Origin: Flavobacterium endophyticum | GTDB taxonomy: Bacteria > Bacteroidota > Bacteroidia > Flavobacteriales > Flavobacteriaceae | Direction of reading: 5' to 3' | Length of the DNA stretch: 64,000 nucleotides | Assembly (NCBI RefSeq): GCF_003634455.1 | Contig: NZ_RBLC01000001.1 | Location: 62,001 to 126,000 of the forward strand | Shown here: positions 51,219 through 61,142 of the stretch, piece by piece | Position numbering within the stretch: position 1 is the first letter of the stretch | How the letters are laid out: each line of letters begins with the position of its first letter | The notes under the pieces: generated by a model | What the model was told of the DNA's origin: nothing | Database searches by the model: none | Seen by the model: only the letters and a program-made list of their open reading frames with translations | Program-made: the position numbers and the translations under genes

Positions 51219-53642
51219 ATGAATAAATTAATAATGACATTACTTGTCAGTGTCTTTTTCAGTACGATTTCATTCGCACAAAATGGCATAGTAACTGGCA
51301 AAATTGCCTCAACAGACAACACACCGCTTGAATCGGTTACCGTTACTGTAAATGGTACTAGATTCGGAACCCAAACGGATTCTGAAGGTAAATTTGAAAT
51401 AAAAAATATAAAAACCGGCGACTACGTCTTGAAAGTTACTTTCGTGGGATATACTTCTAAAGAGGTTCCTTTTACTATCGTAGAAAACCAAACAACTGCT
51501 TTAGAAAACATTTCGCTGAACAACAAGAATGAGACTTTGGCAGAAGTCGTGATTACAGGAAACATCAACAGATATACAAAATCTGAAAGTAATTATGTTT
51601 CAAAAATGCCCATCAAAAATCTTGAAAATTCTCAAGTGTATAGCGTAGTTACCAAAGAATTGATGAAAGACCAATTGGTTGTCAATCAAGATGAAGCTTT
51701 AAAAAATATTCCTGGATTGTACCAATTATGGGCTTCAACTGGCCGTGTTGGTGATGGAGGTTCTTACTTTTCTTCACGCGGATTTATTACGCAAAGCTTA
51801 TTGAGAAATGGTATTGCAGGAAAAATCACGAATAATGTTGATGCTTCCAACTTAGAAAGGCTAGAAAGTGTTAAAGGTCCTTCGGCTACGCTTTTTGGCA
51901 GCTTGCTTACTTCCTACGGAGGTTTAATCAACCGAGTAACAAAAAAGCCGTATGATAACTTTGGCGGAGAAATTTCGTATCAAGCAGGAAGCTACGGTTT
52001 AAACCGCGTGACTGCCGATATCAACACTCCAATCAACGATGACAATACCGCTTTATTAAGAGTAAATGCGGCTTACAATAATGCGAATACCTTCCAAGAT
52101 TACGGACATACAAGAAGCTACTTTTTCGCTCCGTCATTCTCTTATCAGGTAAACGAAAAGCTTTCTATTTCTATTGATGCGGAACTATCAAATGTAGACG
52201 CTTCCTCAATGCCTCTGATTTATATTCCGTTTGGCCAAACTCCAAACAGCTTAGGCCTTCACAGTGCAAATGATATCAAGATGAACTGGAAAAGATCATT
52301 CGTAGGTGATGAATTTATGATGAATACAAAAACAGCCAACATTTTCGCACAAGCTAACTACCAAATGTCGGATAACTGGAAGTCTCAGACGGTTTTTAGT
52401 ACCAGTTCGAACCAATCTGTCGGGCCTCAAACTTGGTTCTACTTATTAGGAAATAACGAAATGTCGAGAAACGTGTGGAACATCGACGGAAGAGATAACA
52501 TTATCGAATTCCAGCAAAATTTCAACGGAGAATTCGAAATTTTCGGAATGAAAAATAGATTCTTGCTCGGCGGTGATATCTACCGTTCAGAAAGCAAAGT
52601 TGGTTATGGTTATCTGCCGACCTTCTTCTATTTTGATACCGTAAATTACGCCGGCGCAAACGACAACTATTATAATTTTACGCCGCAAGCAGCTGAGGCT
52701 TTGTTTGCCCAAGGAACACATTACAAAACACACAGTTCTTTGACAACATACAGTGCCTATATTTCTGACGTAATTAATGTTACAGATCGATTAATCCTTT
52801 CGGCTGCATTGCGTTTTGACCACTATAACAATGAAGGAAATTTTGACCCGGCAGCCAATACGACTTCTGGAGCTTTTTCTCAAAATGCCTTGTCTCCAAA
52901 ATTCGGTGCCGTGTACCAAATTATAAAAGACCAAGTTTCTGTTTTCGGGAACTACCAAAACAGCTTTAGAAATATTGGTTATCAATTAGCCGATGTAAAT
53001 GGAATGCCTCAATTGAAAGCTTTCGATCCAGAACAAGCCAATCAGTTTGAAGCTGGGGTGAAAATCAATACATTCCAAAACAAAGTAAGCGCGACTTTTA
53101 GCTATTACAACATTGAAGTAAAAGACATTCTTAGAACCGGACAGTTAGCAAACACTAGCGTTCAAGATGGAAACCAAACCAGCAAAGGTTTTGAAGCTGA
53201 AATCACTGCCAATCCAATTCCTGGCTTAAATTTCATCATAGGTTATGCGTTCAATAACAGCAAGCTAAACAATGCCAATGCAGATGTAAACGGACTAAGA
53301 CCAGAAACCGCAGGCCCTGAAAATATGGTCAACTACTGGATCAGCTACAGCTTGCAGGCCTCAAAATTGAAAGGTCTAGGCTTTGGTTTTGGAGGAAATT
53401 ATGCCGACAAGACATTTATCTATAACAGAAATCCATTAAGCTCTGGCAATAGCGCCGATGTACAGACTTTTTCATTGCCATCTTACGCAGTCATCAATGC
53501 GGCATTGTATTATGACCAGCCAAAATACAGGCTTTCATTAAAGGTAAACAACCTTACTGATGAATTGTATTTTAATGGTTATACGACAATAAATGTACAA
53601 GCGCCAAGAACTTTCATGGGAAGCGTGTCGTATAAATTCTAG
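51219..53642 (+). CDS. TonB-dependent siderophore receptor
   Basis: 807 residues. A signal peptide (MNKLIMTLLVSVFFSTISFA) is followed by a carboxypeptidase-regulatory-like domain (about 23-100, VTGKIASTDNTPLESVTVTVNGT), a plug (about 125-240, SSRGFITQSLLRNGIAG, RLESVKGPSATLFG) and the 22-strand barrel ending in FMGSVSYKF. The plug resembles FhuA/FpvA-type siderophore receptors. The PepSY protein gene starts right at its stop, so uptake and reductive iron release are probably coupled. Confidence 0.92.
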   Translation: MNKLIMTLLVSVFFSTISFAQNGIVTGKIASTDNTPLESVTVTVNGTRFGTQTDSEGKFEIKNIKTGDYVLKVTFVGYTSKEVPFTIVENQTTALENISLNNKNETLAEVVITGNINRYTKSESNYVSKMPIKNLENSQVYSVVTKELMKDQLVVNQDEALKNIPGLYQLWASTGRVGDGGSYFSSRGFITQSLLRNGIAGKITNNVDASNLERLESVKGPSATLFGSLLTSYGGLINRVTKKPYDNFGGEISYQAGSYGLNRVTADINTPINDDNTALLRVNAAYNNANTFQDYGHTRSYFFAPSFSYQVNEKLSISIDAELSNVDASSMPLIYIPFGQTPNSLGLHSANDIKMNWKRSFVGDEFMMNTKTANIFAQANYQMSDNWKSQTVFSTSSNQSVGPQTWFYLLGNNEMSRNVWNIDGRDNIIEFQQNFNGEFEIFGMKNRFLLGGDIYRSESKVGYGYLPTFFYFDTVNYAGANDNYYNFTPQAAEALFAQGTHYKTHSSLTTYSAYISDVINVTDRLILSAALRFDHYNNEGNFDPAANTTSGAFSQNALSPKFGAVYQIIKDQVSVFGNYQNSFRNIGYQLADVNGMPQLKAFDPEQANQFEAGVKINTFQNKVSATFSYYNIEVKDILRTGQLANTSVQDGNQTSKGFEAEITANPIPGLNFIIGYAFNNSKLNNANADVNGLRPETAGPENMVNYWISYSLQASKLKGLGFGFGGNYADKTFIYNRNPLSSGNSADVQTFSLPSYAVINAALYYDQPKYRLSLKVNNLTDELYFNGYTTINVQAPRTFMGSVSYKF

Positions 53643-54743
53643 ATGAATTTCAAAAAAAGCATACGATTTTTACACAAATGGCTCGGACTCACCTCCGGGC
53701 TTATTGTGTTTATAGTGAGCATCACCGGCTCTATCTTTTGCTTTCACGACGAGATTAAAGACTTGACAAGAGACTATCGAAAAGTGAAAGTTGAAAGCAA
53801 ATCGTATGTTTTAGCTTCAGAATTGCAATCAAAAGCAAAAGAACTTTTTCCAACAGCTACCGCAGACATGATTGTCTTTTACGGAAAAGACAGGCCTGCA
53901 ATTGTGTATTCAAGCATTAACGACAAACCCTACAATTTATATTTCAATCCGTATTCAGGAAAATTTTTGAAGCAGGAAAGCATCGAAGATGATTTTTTTG
54001 CCATCGTAGAAGACCTACACATGCACCTTTGGCTGCCGCCAGAAATCGGAAAACATGTTGTCGGAATCTCAACTATTATTTTTATTGTGATGCTCCTCTC
54101 CGGAATCATATTGTGGTGGCCGAAGAAACGCAAAGACTTAAAAAACAGAATAAAAATCAAGTGGAAAGCCAAATGGCGCCGCGTGAATTACGACTGGCAC
54201 AACGTGACTGGATTTTATATCTCGCTGTTTGTCTTGGTCATTGCTTTGACAGGCCTCACTTTTTCCTATGAATGGATGCACAAGACAATGTATTTTGTCG
54301 GAAATCTTGGGCAAGACAATCCAAAAGACGATTTTTCTCCAGCAATTGATACTACGCTAACCTCTTCTTCAAAAGCAAATCCTATGGATATTGCACTTTC
54401 ACAAGCATTCAAGATCAAGCCTGACGACGAAATGTTTTTTGTCTGGTATCAAGGCGAAAAGGCAGCAATCATAACAGGTTCGTATCCCGATGCGATGGAC
54501 TTTGACCATCAGTCCAATTTAGATTTCCATCCTAAAACCGGTCAGCTTTTAAGCTCGAATTTATACGAAAATAAAAACCCTGGTACACAGCTACAAGAAA
54601 TGAATTACGGATTGCATACTGGGCAATTCTTCGGAATAACCGGAAAAATAATCGCTTTTATATTGAGCCTATTTGCAGCAGCTTTACCTGTAACCGGATT
54701 TATAATTTTCTGGGGAAGAAGAAATAAAAAAGCAAAAAAATAA
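53643..54743 (+). CDS. PepSY-associated membrane protein (putative iron-siderophore reductase)
   Basis: 366 residues. N-terminal helix IRFLHKWLGLTSGLIVFIVSITGSIFCFHDEI with conserved His, second segment VVGISTIIFIVMLLSGIILWWPKKR, third YDWHNVTGFYISLFVLVIALTGLTFSY, and a last C-terminal helix. The His residues HKWLG and DWHNV are placed as haem ligands in the PepSY_TM family. Relatives reduce ferric siderophores in the inner membrane. The gene follows the TonB receptor stop directly. Confidence 0.9.
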   Translation: MNFKKSIRFLHKWLGLTSGLIVFIVSITGSIFCFHDEIKDLTRDYRKVKVESKSYVLASELQSKAKELFPTATADMIVFYGKDRPAIVYSSINDKPYNLYFNPYSGKFLKQESIEDDFFAIVEDLHMHLWLPPEIGKHVVGISTIIFIVMLLSGIILWWPKKRKDLKNRIKIKWKAKWRRVNYDWHNVTGFYISLFVLVIALTGLTFSYEWMHKTMYFVGNLGQDNPKDDFSPAIDTTLTSSSKANPMDIALSQAFKIKPDDEMFFVWYQGEKAAIITGSYPDAMDFDHQSNLDFHPKTGQLLSSNLYENKNPGTQLQEMNYGLHTGQFFGITGKIIAFILSLFAAALPVTGFIIFWGRRNKKAKK

Positions 54744-54747
54744 ATTA

Positions 54748-55923
54748 TTGGCAAAGAAAAACAAATACGGCTTCAAGCATTGGATTGGAAAAATACACCT
54801 CTGGCTCGGGATGGCTTCTGGCTCGATTGTTTTATTGCTCTCCGTTACAGGCTGTATTTATGTTTTTAGTGTCGAGATTACAGAAGCATTCCGCAAAGAC
54901 GCAATGTACGTTTCGGAAGTAAAGCCGAATACGATTCCTATTTCAAAGCTTTGGGACGATACGCAGCAAAAAATTGGCACCTCAATTAAAATCTCTAATG
55001 TAAAAGTCTCTAACAATCCTGAAAAAGCATGGATTTTTGGATGCTACAAAGGAAATGACGATGCCATCACCTACTTCGGAGCAATCGACTATTACAAATC
55101 AATTTATGTAAATCCTTATTCTGGAGAAATTTTGGCTATTTACGACGAAGAAATGGACTTTTTCAACATCGTAAAATACATCCACTGGAGCTTATTGCTA
55201 GAAATAGGTCTTGGCCAGCAAATTGTAGGCTGGTCAACCTTTATTTTTGTGATAATGCTTATTACAGGAATCATTTTATGGTGGCCCAAAAACAAGGCGG
55301 CTCGTAAACAGCGGTTTAAATTCCAATGGAAAGAAACCACGAAGTGGAAACGAAAAAACTATGACATCCACAACATCTTTGGATTTTATATCGCTACCAT
55401 TGCATTGATTATCGCCTTTACAGGAATGGTCTGGGCCTTCTCATGGTTTCACAATCTTGTTTATGTTGCAGGTTCTGGAACTACTAATCCGCCAGAAATA
55501 GTTACAAAAGAAGCACACAAAAATCTTCCGAAAATTTCCAATGTAATGGAAACTGCCTTAGAAAAAACAAAGTTGGCTTATCCCGATGCCGATGCTTTCA
55601 GTCTAGGAAAACCTGCGGATTCGTTAGCAACTGTCGATATTTACGTACAGCAAAATGAAAACACCTACTATGTTTCGCATCAGATGCGCTTTGCGCAGAA
55701 ATCAGGAGAAATGCTGCTGAACAGAAATCATGCTGATAAGAATTTTGGTGAAAAACTAATCACCGCCAATTACGACATCCACGTTGGCGCGATACTAGGA
55801 TTCCCTGGAAAAGTCTTAGCATTTATAGCTAGTTTTATCTGCGGACTGCTTCCTGTTACTGGCTTTTTAATCTGGTATGGCCGAAAATTCAAGAAAAAAA
55901 CAGCAAAGCCAATCAGACATTAG
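54748..55923 (+). CDS. PepSY-associated membrane protein (second copy)
   Basis: 391 residues, paralogous to the preceding gene. The same layout is seen: KIHLWLGMASGSIVLLLSVTGCIYVFSVEI, IVGWSTFIFVIMLITGIILWWPKNK, YDIHNIFGFYIATIALIIAFTGMVWAF and the final FIASFICGLLPVTGFLIWYGRK. The start is TTG (54748), four bases after the previous stop. The end overlaps the convergent DUF983 gene by 11 bases. With the receptor and first PepSY protein it forms an iron uptake operon. Confidence 0.9.
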   Translation: MAKKNKYGFKHWIGKIHLWLGMASGSIVLLLSVTGCIYVFSVEITEAFRKDAMYVSEVKPNTIPISKLWDDTQQKIGTSIKISNVKVSNNPEKAWIFGCYKGNDDAITYFGAIDYYKSIYVNPYSGEILAIYDEEMDFFNIVKYIHWSLLLEIGLGQQIVGWSTFIFVIMLITGIILWWPKNKAARKQRFKFQWKETTKWKRKNYDIHNIFGFYIATIALIIAFTGMVWAFSWFHNLVYVAGSGTTNPPEIVTKEAHKNLPKISNVMETALEKTKLAYPDADAFSLGKPADSLATVDIYVQQNENTYYVSHQMRFAQKSGEMLLNRNHADKNFGEKLITANYDIHVGAILGFPGKVLAFIASFICGLLPVTGFLIWYGRKFKKKTAKPIRH

Positions 55924-56269
55924 CCTTGCTATCAAACATATAAATCCAAAGCAGCCTTGAATACCTAAAATTAATCGTGCACAGCAAGAAAGCAGCTGCA
56001 ACGATAAACAAAAGGCTGTGAACCAGACTGGTCACAAATAATCTTGAGATAAAAAAAGTAGCGACCATTTCGGCAACAGCAAGGCCGTAACTAACGTACA
56101 TCGCACCAAAGAAATACCCTGGCTCTTTCACAAACTTATGCCCGCACTCTGAGCATTCAGGGTGCATTTCAGGCATTTGGAACAAAAATGGATTCCCGTT
56201 GGTTTTAAAAACTTTCCCTTTTCCGCAATTCGGACATTTATTCTGAATTACATTTTTTAAAAATGACAT
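55913..56269 (-). CDS. DUF983 zinc-ribbon membrane protein
   Basis: 118 residues. The N-terminal zinc ribbon has two Cys pairs (CPNCGKGKVF and CSECGHKF), followed by two membrane segments (YVSYGLAVAEMVATFFIS and VHSLLFIVAAAFLLCTINF). The function of DUF983 is unknown. It is convergent with the second PepSY gene, overlapping by 11 bases. Confidence 0.88.
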   Translation of the reverse strand: MSFLKNVIQNKCPNCGKGKVFKTNGNPFLFQMPEMHPECSECGHKFVKEPGYFFGAMYVSYGLAVAEMVATFFISRLFVTSLVHSLLFIVAAAFLLCTINFRYSRLLWIYMFDSKANV

Positions 56270-56385
56270 GACTTTATTGTTTTATTAGGACAAAGTTCAG
56301 AAATAAGACAAGCTTTCACAATAGAGTAAATACGCTAAAATTTGTAGTATTCGGACATTTTAAAATTTATTCGTATATTTATTCC

Positions 56386-57258
56386 ATGGAAATGATTAGC
56401 GTTTTAGACATCAGCCAGCTCAAGCTGGACGAAGGGCAAAAAGATTTTTTTGTCAATAGGATACCTCCTCACATTTTAGAGAATCACAGCAAGATAACAC
56501 GACCGCACAAGCATAATTCTTACTTGGCTATTCTTTTTACGAAAGGCTCTGGAAGGCACGAAATTGATTTCAATTCCTATGAAATCAAGTCTGGAAGCGT
56601 CTTTCTTTTGGCACCGGGAAAAACGCACCATTGGGAACTTTCAGAAGATATCGACGGTTATATTTTTTCGCATACTTCTGATTTCTATGATTTGCATTAT
56701 TCACACAACAGAATGCACCAGTTCCCTTTTTTTTATTCGATTCAAAACACTCCTCATTTAGCTTTGGATACAAAAAACAGCAAGAAAACGGAAGCTTTAT
56801 TCCAAAAGCTTTTTGAAGAATATCACACCAAAAACAATTTTCAGCAGCAGCTTATCTTGAGCTATATTGATATTATTTATGTAGAATTATCGAGATTATA
56901 TCTTGAGGAAAATACGCAGAAAATAATCCGATCCAATTCTTATTCTGAAAAATTCCAGCAATTTGAAGATTTGATTGAAAAAAATTACATCACAGAAAAG
57001 TCGCCTTCGCAATATGCTGACTGGATGAACATTAGTCCGAAACATTTAAACAGGATTACAAAAACCGTCATCGGAAAAACAGCTTCTGAGGTAATTGCAG
57101 ACCGGATTATCTTAGAAGCAAAAAGAAGATTCTTGCATACAAAAAATAGTTTTTCGGCCATTGCCGAATCTTTGGGTTATGAGGATTATGCTTATTTTTC
57201 AAAATTATTTAAGAAAAGCTCAGGCCTTACTCCTACTGGGTTTTTAAAACTTTACTGA
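56386..57258 (+). CDS. AraC-family transcriptional regulator
   Basis: 290 residues. An N-terminal cupin-like sensor (about 1-150: RPHKHNSYLAILFTKGSGRHEIDFNSYEIKSGSVFLLAPGKTHHWEL) is followed by the C-terminal helix-turn-helix (about 195-290: QYADWMNISPKHLNRITKTVIGKTA, AIAESLGYEDYAYFSKLFKKSSGLTP). Cupin-type AraC proteins usually sense small metabolites. The target is unknown. The next gene on the same strand encodes a secreted protein. Confidence 0.9.
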   Translation: MEMISVLDISQLKLDEGQKDFFVNRIPPHILENHSKITRPHKHNSYLAILFTKGSGRHEIDFNSYEIKSGSVFLLAPGKTHHWELSEDIDGYIFSHTSDFYDLHYSHNRMHQFPFFYSIQNTPHLALDTKNSKKTEALFQKLFEEYHTKNNFQQQLILSYIDIIYVELSRLYLEENTQKIIRSNSYSEKFQQFEDLIEKNYITEKSPSQYADWMNISPKHLNRITKTVIGKTASEVIADRIILEAKRRFLHTKNSFSAIAESLGYEDYAYFSKLFKKSSGLTPTGFLKLY

Positions 57259-57347
57259 TTGCCCTAAAAAATCTTGGCACAGATATTGGTTATTACAAAT
57301 CAAAAGAAAAAAACATCAGTCAAGAACACTTAAAATAATTAGAAATC

Positions 57348-58565
57348 ATGAAAACGAAATTAATAACATCTGCCCTCTTTGCATTTTTATTTACAATTCA
57401 AATTCAGGCACAAGACAGGACAACCGTTACTGCCAACAGCAATGACATCAGTGACAACCTCGACTTAAAAGCCGTGGCTTCCATTTTTGGAGATTCTGAA
57501 GATTTGGCTGATTTTGAAAGAAGGCTGAACGACCCAAAAATACAGATTTCTAATCTTGACTTGAACGGCGACAATCAAGTAGATTACTTAAGAGTCATTG
57601 AAACCGTAGAAAACAATACCCACTTGATCATTATCCAATCGGTATTAGAGCGCGATGTGTATCAAGACGTTGCAACTATCGAAGTGGAGAGAGACGGCAA
57701 TAATAACGTGCAAGTCCAAGTTGTAGGAGATGTGTATATGTACGGTACAAATTACATTTATGAGCCTGTATATGTTTCAAGACCCGTAATTTTTAATGTC
57801 TTTTGGACAAATTATTACAGACCTTACTATTCTCCTTGGTATTGGAGTTATTATCCAACTTACTATTATGCATGGAATCCTTATCCTGTTTACAGATACC
57901 ACAGACATGTGCACAACCATATCAACGTGCACAACCACTATAACTATGTAAGCACGAGAAGAAGTTCAAGAGCCGAGGCTATGTACACTACGAGACGTTC
58001 TAACGGATACGAAAGACAACACCCAGACAGATCATTTACGCAAAGAAACAATGTGAGCAACAGGCACGAATTAGTTCAAACCCGTCAAGGATCAACTAGA
58101 AACCAAGCTGCTACAGGAACTAGAGCTTCAAATGTAACTCGAAATACAACTACATCTGGAACTAGAAATTCTACAACGACGACAAGAAATAGTTCAAACA
58201 CAAACAGGACATCAACTCAAACGAGAAATAATGATACGCGTACTTTGAATTCTTCAACAAGAAATACGACACGTTCGGAAAGCACTCCGGTTAGAGTAAA
58301 CTCAACAACGAGAACAAGTCCTGCTCGAACAGAAGCGCCAGCAAGAGTCGAAAGTAATACGCGAACCAGCTCAACGCAAAGAACGCAAGCACCGACAAGG
58401 ACAAACACGTCAAGAGCGGAAGCGCCATCTCGAAATACAGCGCCTACAAATGTCAGCAGAGGCAATTCAGCACCTAGACAAAGTGCACCGCAACAGTCAA
58501 GAAGCAATGACGGAGGAAGTTCAAGAGGCAACTCTAGTTCTAGAGGCGGAGGCTCAAGAGGCTAA
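57348..58565 (+). CDS. Secreted protein with Tyr/Trp-rich core and Arg/Ser/Thr/Asn-rich tail
   Basis: 405 residues. A signal peptide (KLITSALFAFLFTIQIQAQ) is followed by a folded N-terminal region (about 30-140, KIQISNLDLNGDNQVDYLRVIETVENNTHLIIIQSV). A Tyr/Trp-rich stretch then follows (about 155-200, FWTNYYRPYYSPWYW and YRYHRHVHNHINVHNHY). The last 190 residues are low-complexity and rich in Arg, Ser, Thr and Asn, ending in SSRGGGSRG. The tail is strongly basic and probably disordered. No enzyme motif is seen. A surface or DNA/polysaccharide-binding role is possible but unproven. Confidence 0.8.
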   Translation: MKTKLITSALFAFLFTIQIQAQDRTTVTANSNDISDNLDLKAVASIFGDSEDLADFERRLNDPKIQISNLDLNGDNQVDYLRVIETVENNTHLIIIQSVLERDVYQDVATIEVERDGNNNVQVQVVGDVYMYGTNYIYEPVYVSRPVIFNVFWTNYYRPYYSPWYWSYYPTYYYAWNPYPVYRYHRHVHNHINVHNHYNYVSTRRSSRAEAMYTTRRSNGYERQHPDRSFTQRNNVSNRHELVQTRQGSTRNQAATGTRASNVTRNTTTSGTRNSTTTTRNSSNTNRTSTQTRNNDTRTLNSSTRNTTRSESTPVRVNSTTRTSPARTEAPARVESNTRTSSTQRTQAPTRTNTSRAEAPSRNTAPTNVSRGNSAPRQSAPQQSRSNDGGSSRGNSSSRGGGSRG

Positions 58566-58585
58566 ACCCTAATTTCACAAATAAC

Positions 58586-58613
58586 AAAGGAGGCTCCAAA
58601 AGGCCTCCTTTTT
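58586..58613 (+). terminator. Intrinsic terminator
   Basis: Stem AAAGGAGGC / GCCTCCTTT with an 8-base loop followed by T-rich sequence. Confidence 0.8.
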
Positions 58614-58640
58614 CATGCAATACCTCCGCATACAAACACA

Positions 58641-58672
58641 TTGGCAAACAAGCAAAAAATGTGATACCTTTG
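58641..58672 (+). promoter_or_regulatory. Promoter of the rRNA methyltransferase gene
   Basis: TTG (58641-58643), 21 bases, TACCTTTG (58665-58672), 17 bases before the ATG at 58690, which excludes the earlier ATG at 58615. Confidence 0.65.
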
Positions 58673-58689
58673 CACATCAATTACATAAA

Positions 58690-59916
58690 ATGAGATTACA
58701 CAGAAATTTAGTTTATACAACTATCGATTCATTGAGCGCTATTTTCAATGACGGAGAATATGCAGATAAAGTCGTAGCAAGAGCTTTAAAAAAAGACAAG
58801 CGTTGGGGAAGCAGCGATAGAAAATTTGTAGCCGAAACCATTTATGATATCGTTCGCTGGAAAAGACTCTACATGGAAATCGCAGAAGTTAGAGAACCTT
58901 TTGACAGAGACAACCTTTGGAGAATTTTTGCAGTCTGGGCTGTGCTTAGAGGATATCCGATTCCGGATTGGAGACAACTTGAAGGAACTCCAGAGCGAAA
59001 AATAAAAGGCCGTTTTGATGAGCTTTCTAAAGTCAGAAAATACAAAGAATCTATTCCAGATTGGATGGATGAATTGGGCGTAAAAGAACTTGGTGAAGAA
59101 CTGTGGGCTAAAGAAATTGCGGCACAGAACCAGCCAGCAAAAGTAATCTTGAGAGTCAATACGCTAAAAACCACCAAAGAAAAGCTTCGTGCTATTTTAA
59201 TGGACCAAGATATAGAAACAGAATTCTTGAAAGACCAGCCAGACGCATTAGTATTGAAAGAAAGAGCCAACGTTTTCTTGACAGATGCTTTTAAAGAAGG
59301 TTTTTTTGAAGTACAAGATGCCAGTTCGCAATTAGTCGCTGCATTCTTGGATGTCAAACCTGGAATGAGAGTTGTTGATACCTGCGCTGGTGCAGGAGGA
59401 AAAACGCTTCACATGGCTTCATTGATGGAAAACAAAGGGCAGTTGATTGCTATGGATTTATACGAAAGTAAGCTGAAGCAGTTAAAACTGAGAGCGAAAA
59501 GAAATGGTGCTTTTAATATCGAATACCGAATTATCGATACGACAAAAGTGATCAAGAAATTACATGAAAAAGCAGATAGAGTATTAATTGATGCACCCTG
59601 CAGCGGTTTAGGAGTCTTAAAAAGAAATCCTGATGCGAAATGGAAACTACAGCCTGAATTTATTGACAATATCAGAAAAGTACAAGCTGAAGTTTTAGAA
59701 AACTATTCCAAAATAGTAAAGCCGGGAGGAAAAATGGTGTATGCGACTTGTTCCATCTTACCCTCTGAAAATCAAGAACAAGTTAAACGTTTCTTAACAA
59801 CGGATATAGGGAAAAACTTTACCTTTGTCAAAGATACGAAGATCTTGGCGTCGGAGTCAGGATTTGATGGATTCTACATGGCGTTGTTTGAACGAAAAGA
59901 AGAAAAAAAATCATAA
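58690..59916 (+). CDS. RsmB-like rRNA (cytosine-5) methyltransferase
   Basis: 408 residues from the ATG at 58690. Methyltransferase motifs are VVDTCAGAGGKTLHMASL, GQLIAMDLYESKLKQLK, VLIDAPCSGLGVLKRNPDAKW with the assisting Cys, and VYATCSILPSENQEQV with the catalytic Cys. An N-terminal NusB-like or antiterminator-related region (about 1-120) supports the RsmB/NOL1/NOP2/sun family. It modifies ribosomal RNA. An endonuclease I gene starts two bases after its stop, though the two are probably only fortuitously close. Confidence 0.9.
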   Translation: MRLHRNLVYTTIDSLSAIFNDGEYADKVVARALKKDKRWGSSDRKFVAETIYDIVRWKRLYMEIAEVREPFDRDNLWRIFAVWAVLRGYPIPDWRQLEGTPERKIKGRFDELSKVRKYKESIPDWMDELGVKELGEELWAKEIAAQNQPAKVILRVNTLKTTKEKLRAILMDQDIETEFLKDQPDALVLKERANVFLTDAFKEGFFEVQDASSQLVAAFLDVKPGMRVVDTCAGAGGKTLHMASLMENKGQLIAMDLYESKLKQLKLRAKRNGAFNIEYRIIDTTKVIKKLHEKADRVLIDAPCSGLGVLKRNPDAKWKLQPEFIDNIRKVQAEVLENYSKIVKPGGKMVYATCSILPSENQEQVKRFLTTDIGKNFTFVKDTKILASESGFDGFYMALFERKEEKKS

Positions 59917-59917
59917 C

Positions 59918-61009
59918 ATGAAGAAAAATTACACTTTCTTATTCCTGCTCTTTGCCGCAATTGGATTTGCACAAGCTCCGGCAGGTTATTATAATTCTGC
60001 TACGGGTACTGGATATACTCTAAAAACACAGCTTTATAACATTATAAAAAATCACAATGATCGTGGTTATGCTGGTTTATACACAACGTACCAAACCTCT
60101 GATGTAAAGCCGAATGGCAAGGTTTGGGATATGTATTCTAATTGCGATTTTACTTTTGGCCCTGTTACAGGCGGCGGTAATCAAGACAACGGAACCGACC
60201 CTGCAGGACAAGAGTGTGTGTTTTTTAACCGTGAACATACCGTTCCGCAAAGTTATTTTGGTAATTCTACCTTGCCAATGTATGCAGATGCGCATTTCGT
60301 ATTGCCTACAGATAAAGTTGTCAATGCAAAAAGAGACGATTATCCGTTTGGAGTTGTACAAAATGCGTCATGGACGTCTATAAATGGATCAAAATTAGGG
60401 AACAACCTAAATTCTGGATATTCTGCAGGATATGCATCTACTGTTTTTGAGCCTATTGATGAATATAAAGGTGATTTTGCACGATTGCTTTTTTATTTTG
60501 CAACACGATATGAAACGCAACTGGCAGGCTTTTATACTTCCTCTTCTTCTACATCAAAAGTAATGTTTGATGGTTCAAGCGGAAGAGCCTTCTCTCCTAC
60601 TTTTTTAAACATTTTACTGACTTGGAATCAGCAAGATCCGGTTAGCGCTAAAGAAATTGCAAGAAACAATGCCGTTTATGCACGCCAAAATAACAGAAAT
60701 CCTTACATCGACAATAATGCCTATGTAACTGCAGTTTGGGGAACTCCGTTGTCCATTCCTGCTTATGAATCTTTAGCAGCGATTGCAGTATATCCAAATC
60801 CTTCCAACAATCACAAGATCAATATCGATTCAGAAGTACAATTGGACGAAATACAGCTCATAAACATCAACGGGCAGATCATGCAGCAAATCAAGAATCC
60901 GTTGTCACAAAGCAATACCTATACTTTAGAAAATCTTCCTTCTGGATTTTATTTCTTAAAGCTGACTTCTGATAGCCAATCGACAACAAAAAAAGTAATC
61001 ATAAACTAA
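59918..61009 (+). CDS. Secreted endonuclease I-family nuclease, T9SS-sorted (copy 1)
   Basis: 363 residues. A signal peptide (MKKNYTFLFLLFAAIGFAQ) is followed by the endonuclease I (EndA/NucM-like) domain with FNREHTVPQSYFGNSTLPMYADAHFVLPTDKVVNAKRDDYPFG (catalytic His in NREH) and PIDEYKGDFARLLFYFATRY. The end is a T9SS sorting domain (VYPNPSNNHKINIDSEVQLDEIQLININGQIMQQIKNP). It is an extracellular nuclease. The start at 59918 is chosen because the frame upstream runs into the methyltransferase gene and the signal peptide begins here. Confidence 0.9.
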   Translation: MKKNYTFLFLLFAAIGFAQAPAGYYNSATGTGYTLKTQLYNIIKNHNDRGYAGLYTTYQTSDVKPNGKVWDMYSNCDFTFGPVTGGGNQDNGTDPAGQECVFFNREHTVPQSYFGNSTLPMYADAHFVLPTDKVVNAKRDDYPFGVVQNASWTSINGSKLGNNLNSGYSAGYASTVFEPIDEYKGDFARLLFYFATRYETQLAGFYTSSSSTSKVMFDGSSGRAFSPTFLNILLTWNQQDPVSAKEIARNNAVYARQNNRNPYIDNNAYVTAVWGTPLSIPAYESLAAIAVYPNPSNNHKINIDSEVQLDEIQLININGQIMQQIKNPLSQSNTYTLENLPSGFYFLKLTSDSQSTTKKVIIN

Positions 61010-61142
61010 TTGCTTTTTACATATAAATCTTACAAAATGCCTGATTGTCAAAATTTCAGGCATTTTTTTATTTGATTATTGCGTTAAATTTTAAAATTCT
61101 ATTGGCAAAACAAATTACATTTGTCGTCCAAAATTTAATTTA
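61010..61142 (+). repeat. Duplicated spacer between endonuclease copies
   Basis: The spacer (terminator plus TACATTTG promoter element at 61116-61123) is nearly identical to 62253-62385 between copies 2 and 3, differing by a few substitutions and short indels. Identity extends into the C-terminal coding ends upstream and the first codons downstream. This marks a recent duplication of a gene-plus-spacer unit. Confidence 0.9.
61034..61069 (+). terminator. Intrinsic terminator of endonuclease copy 1
   Basis: Stem AAAATGCCTGA / TCAGGCATTTT followed by a T-run; the same structure recurs after copy 2. Confidence 0.85.
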
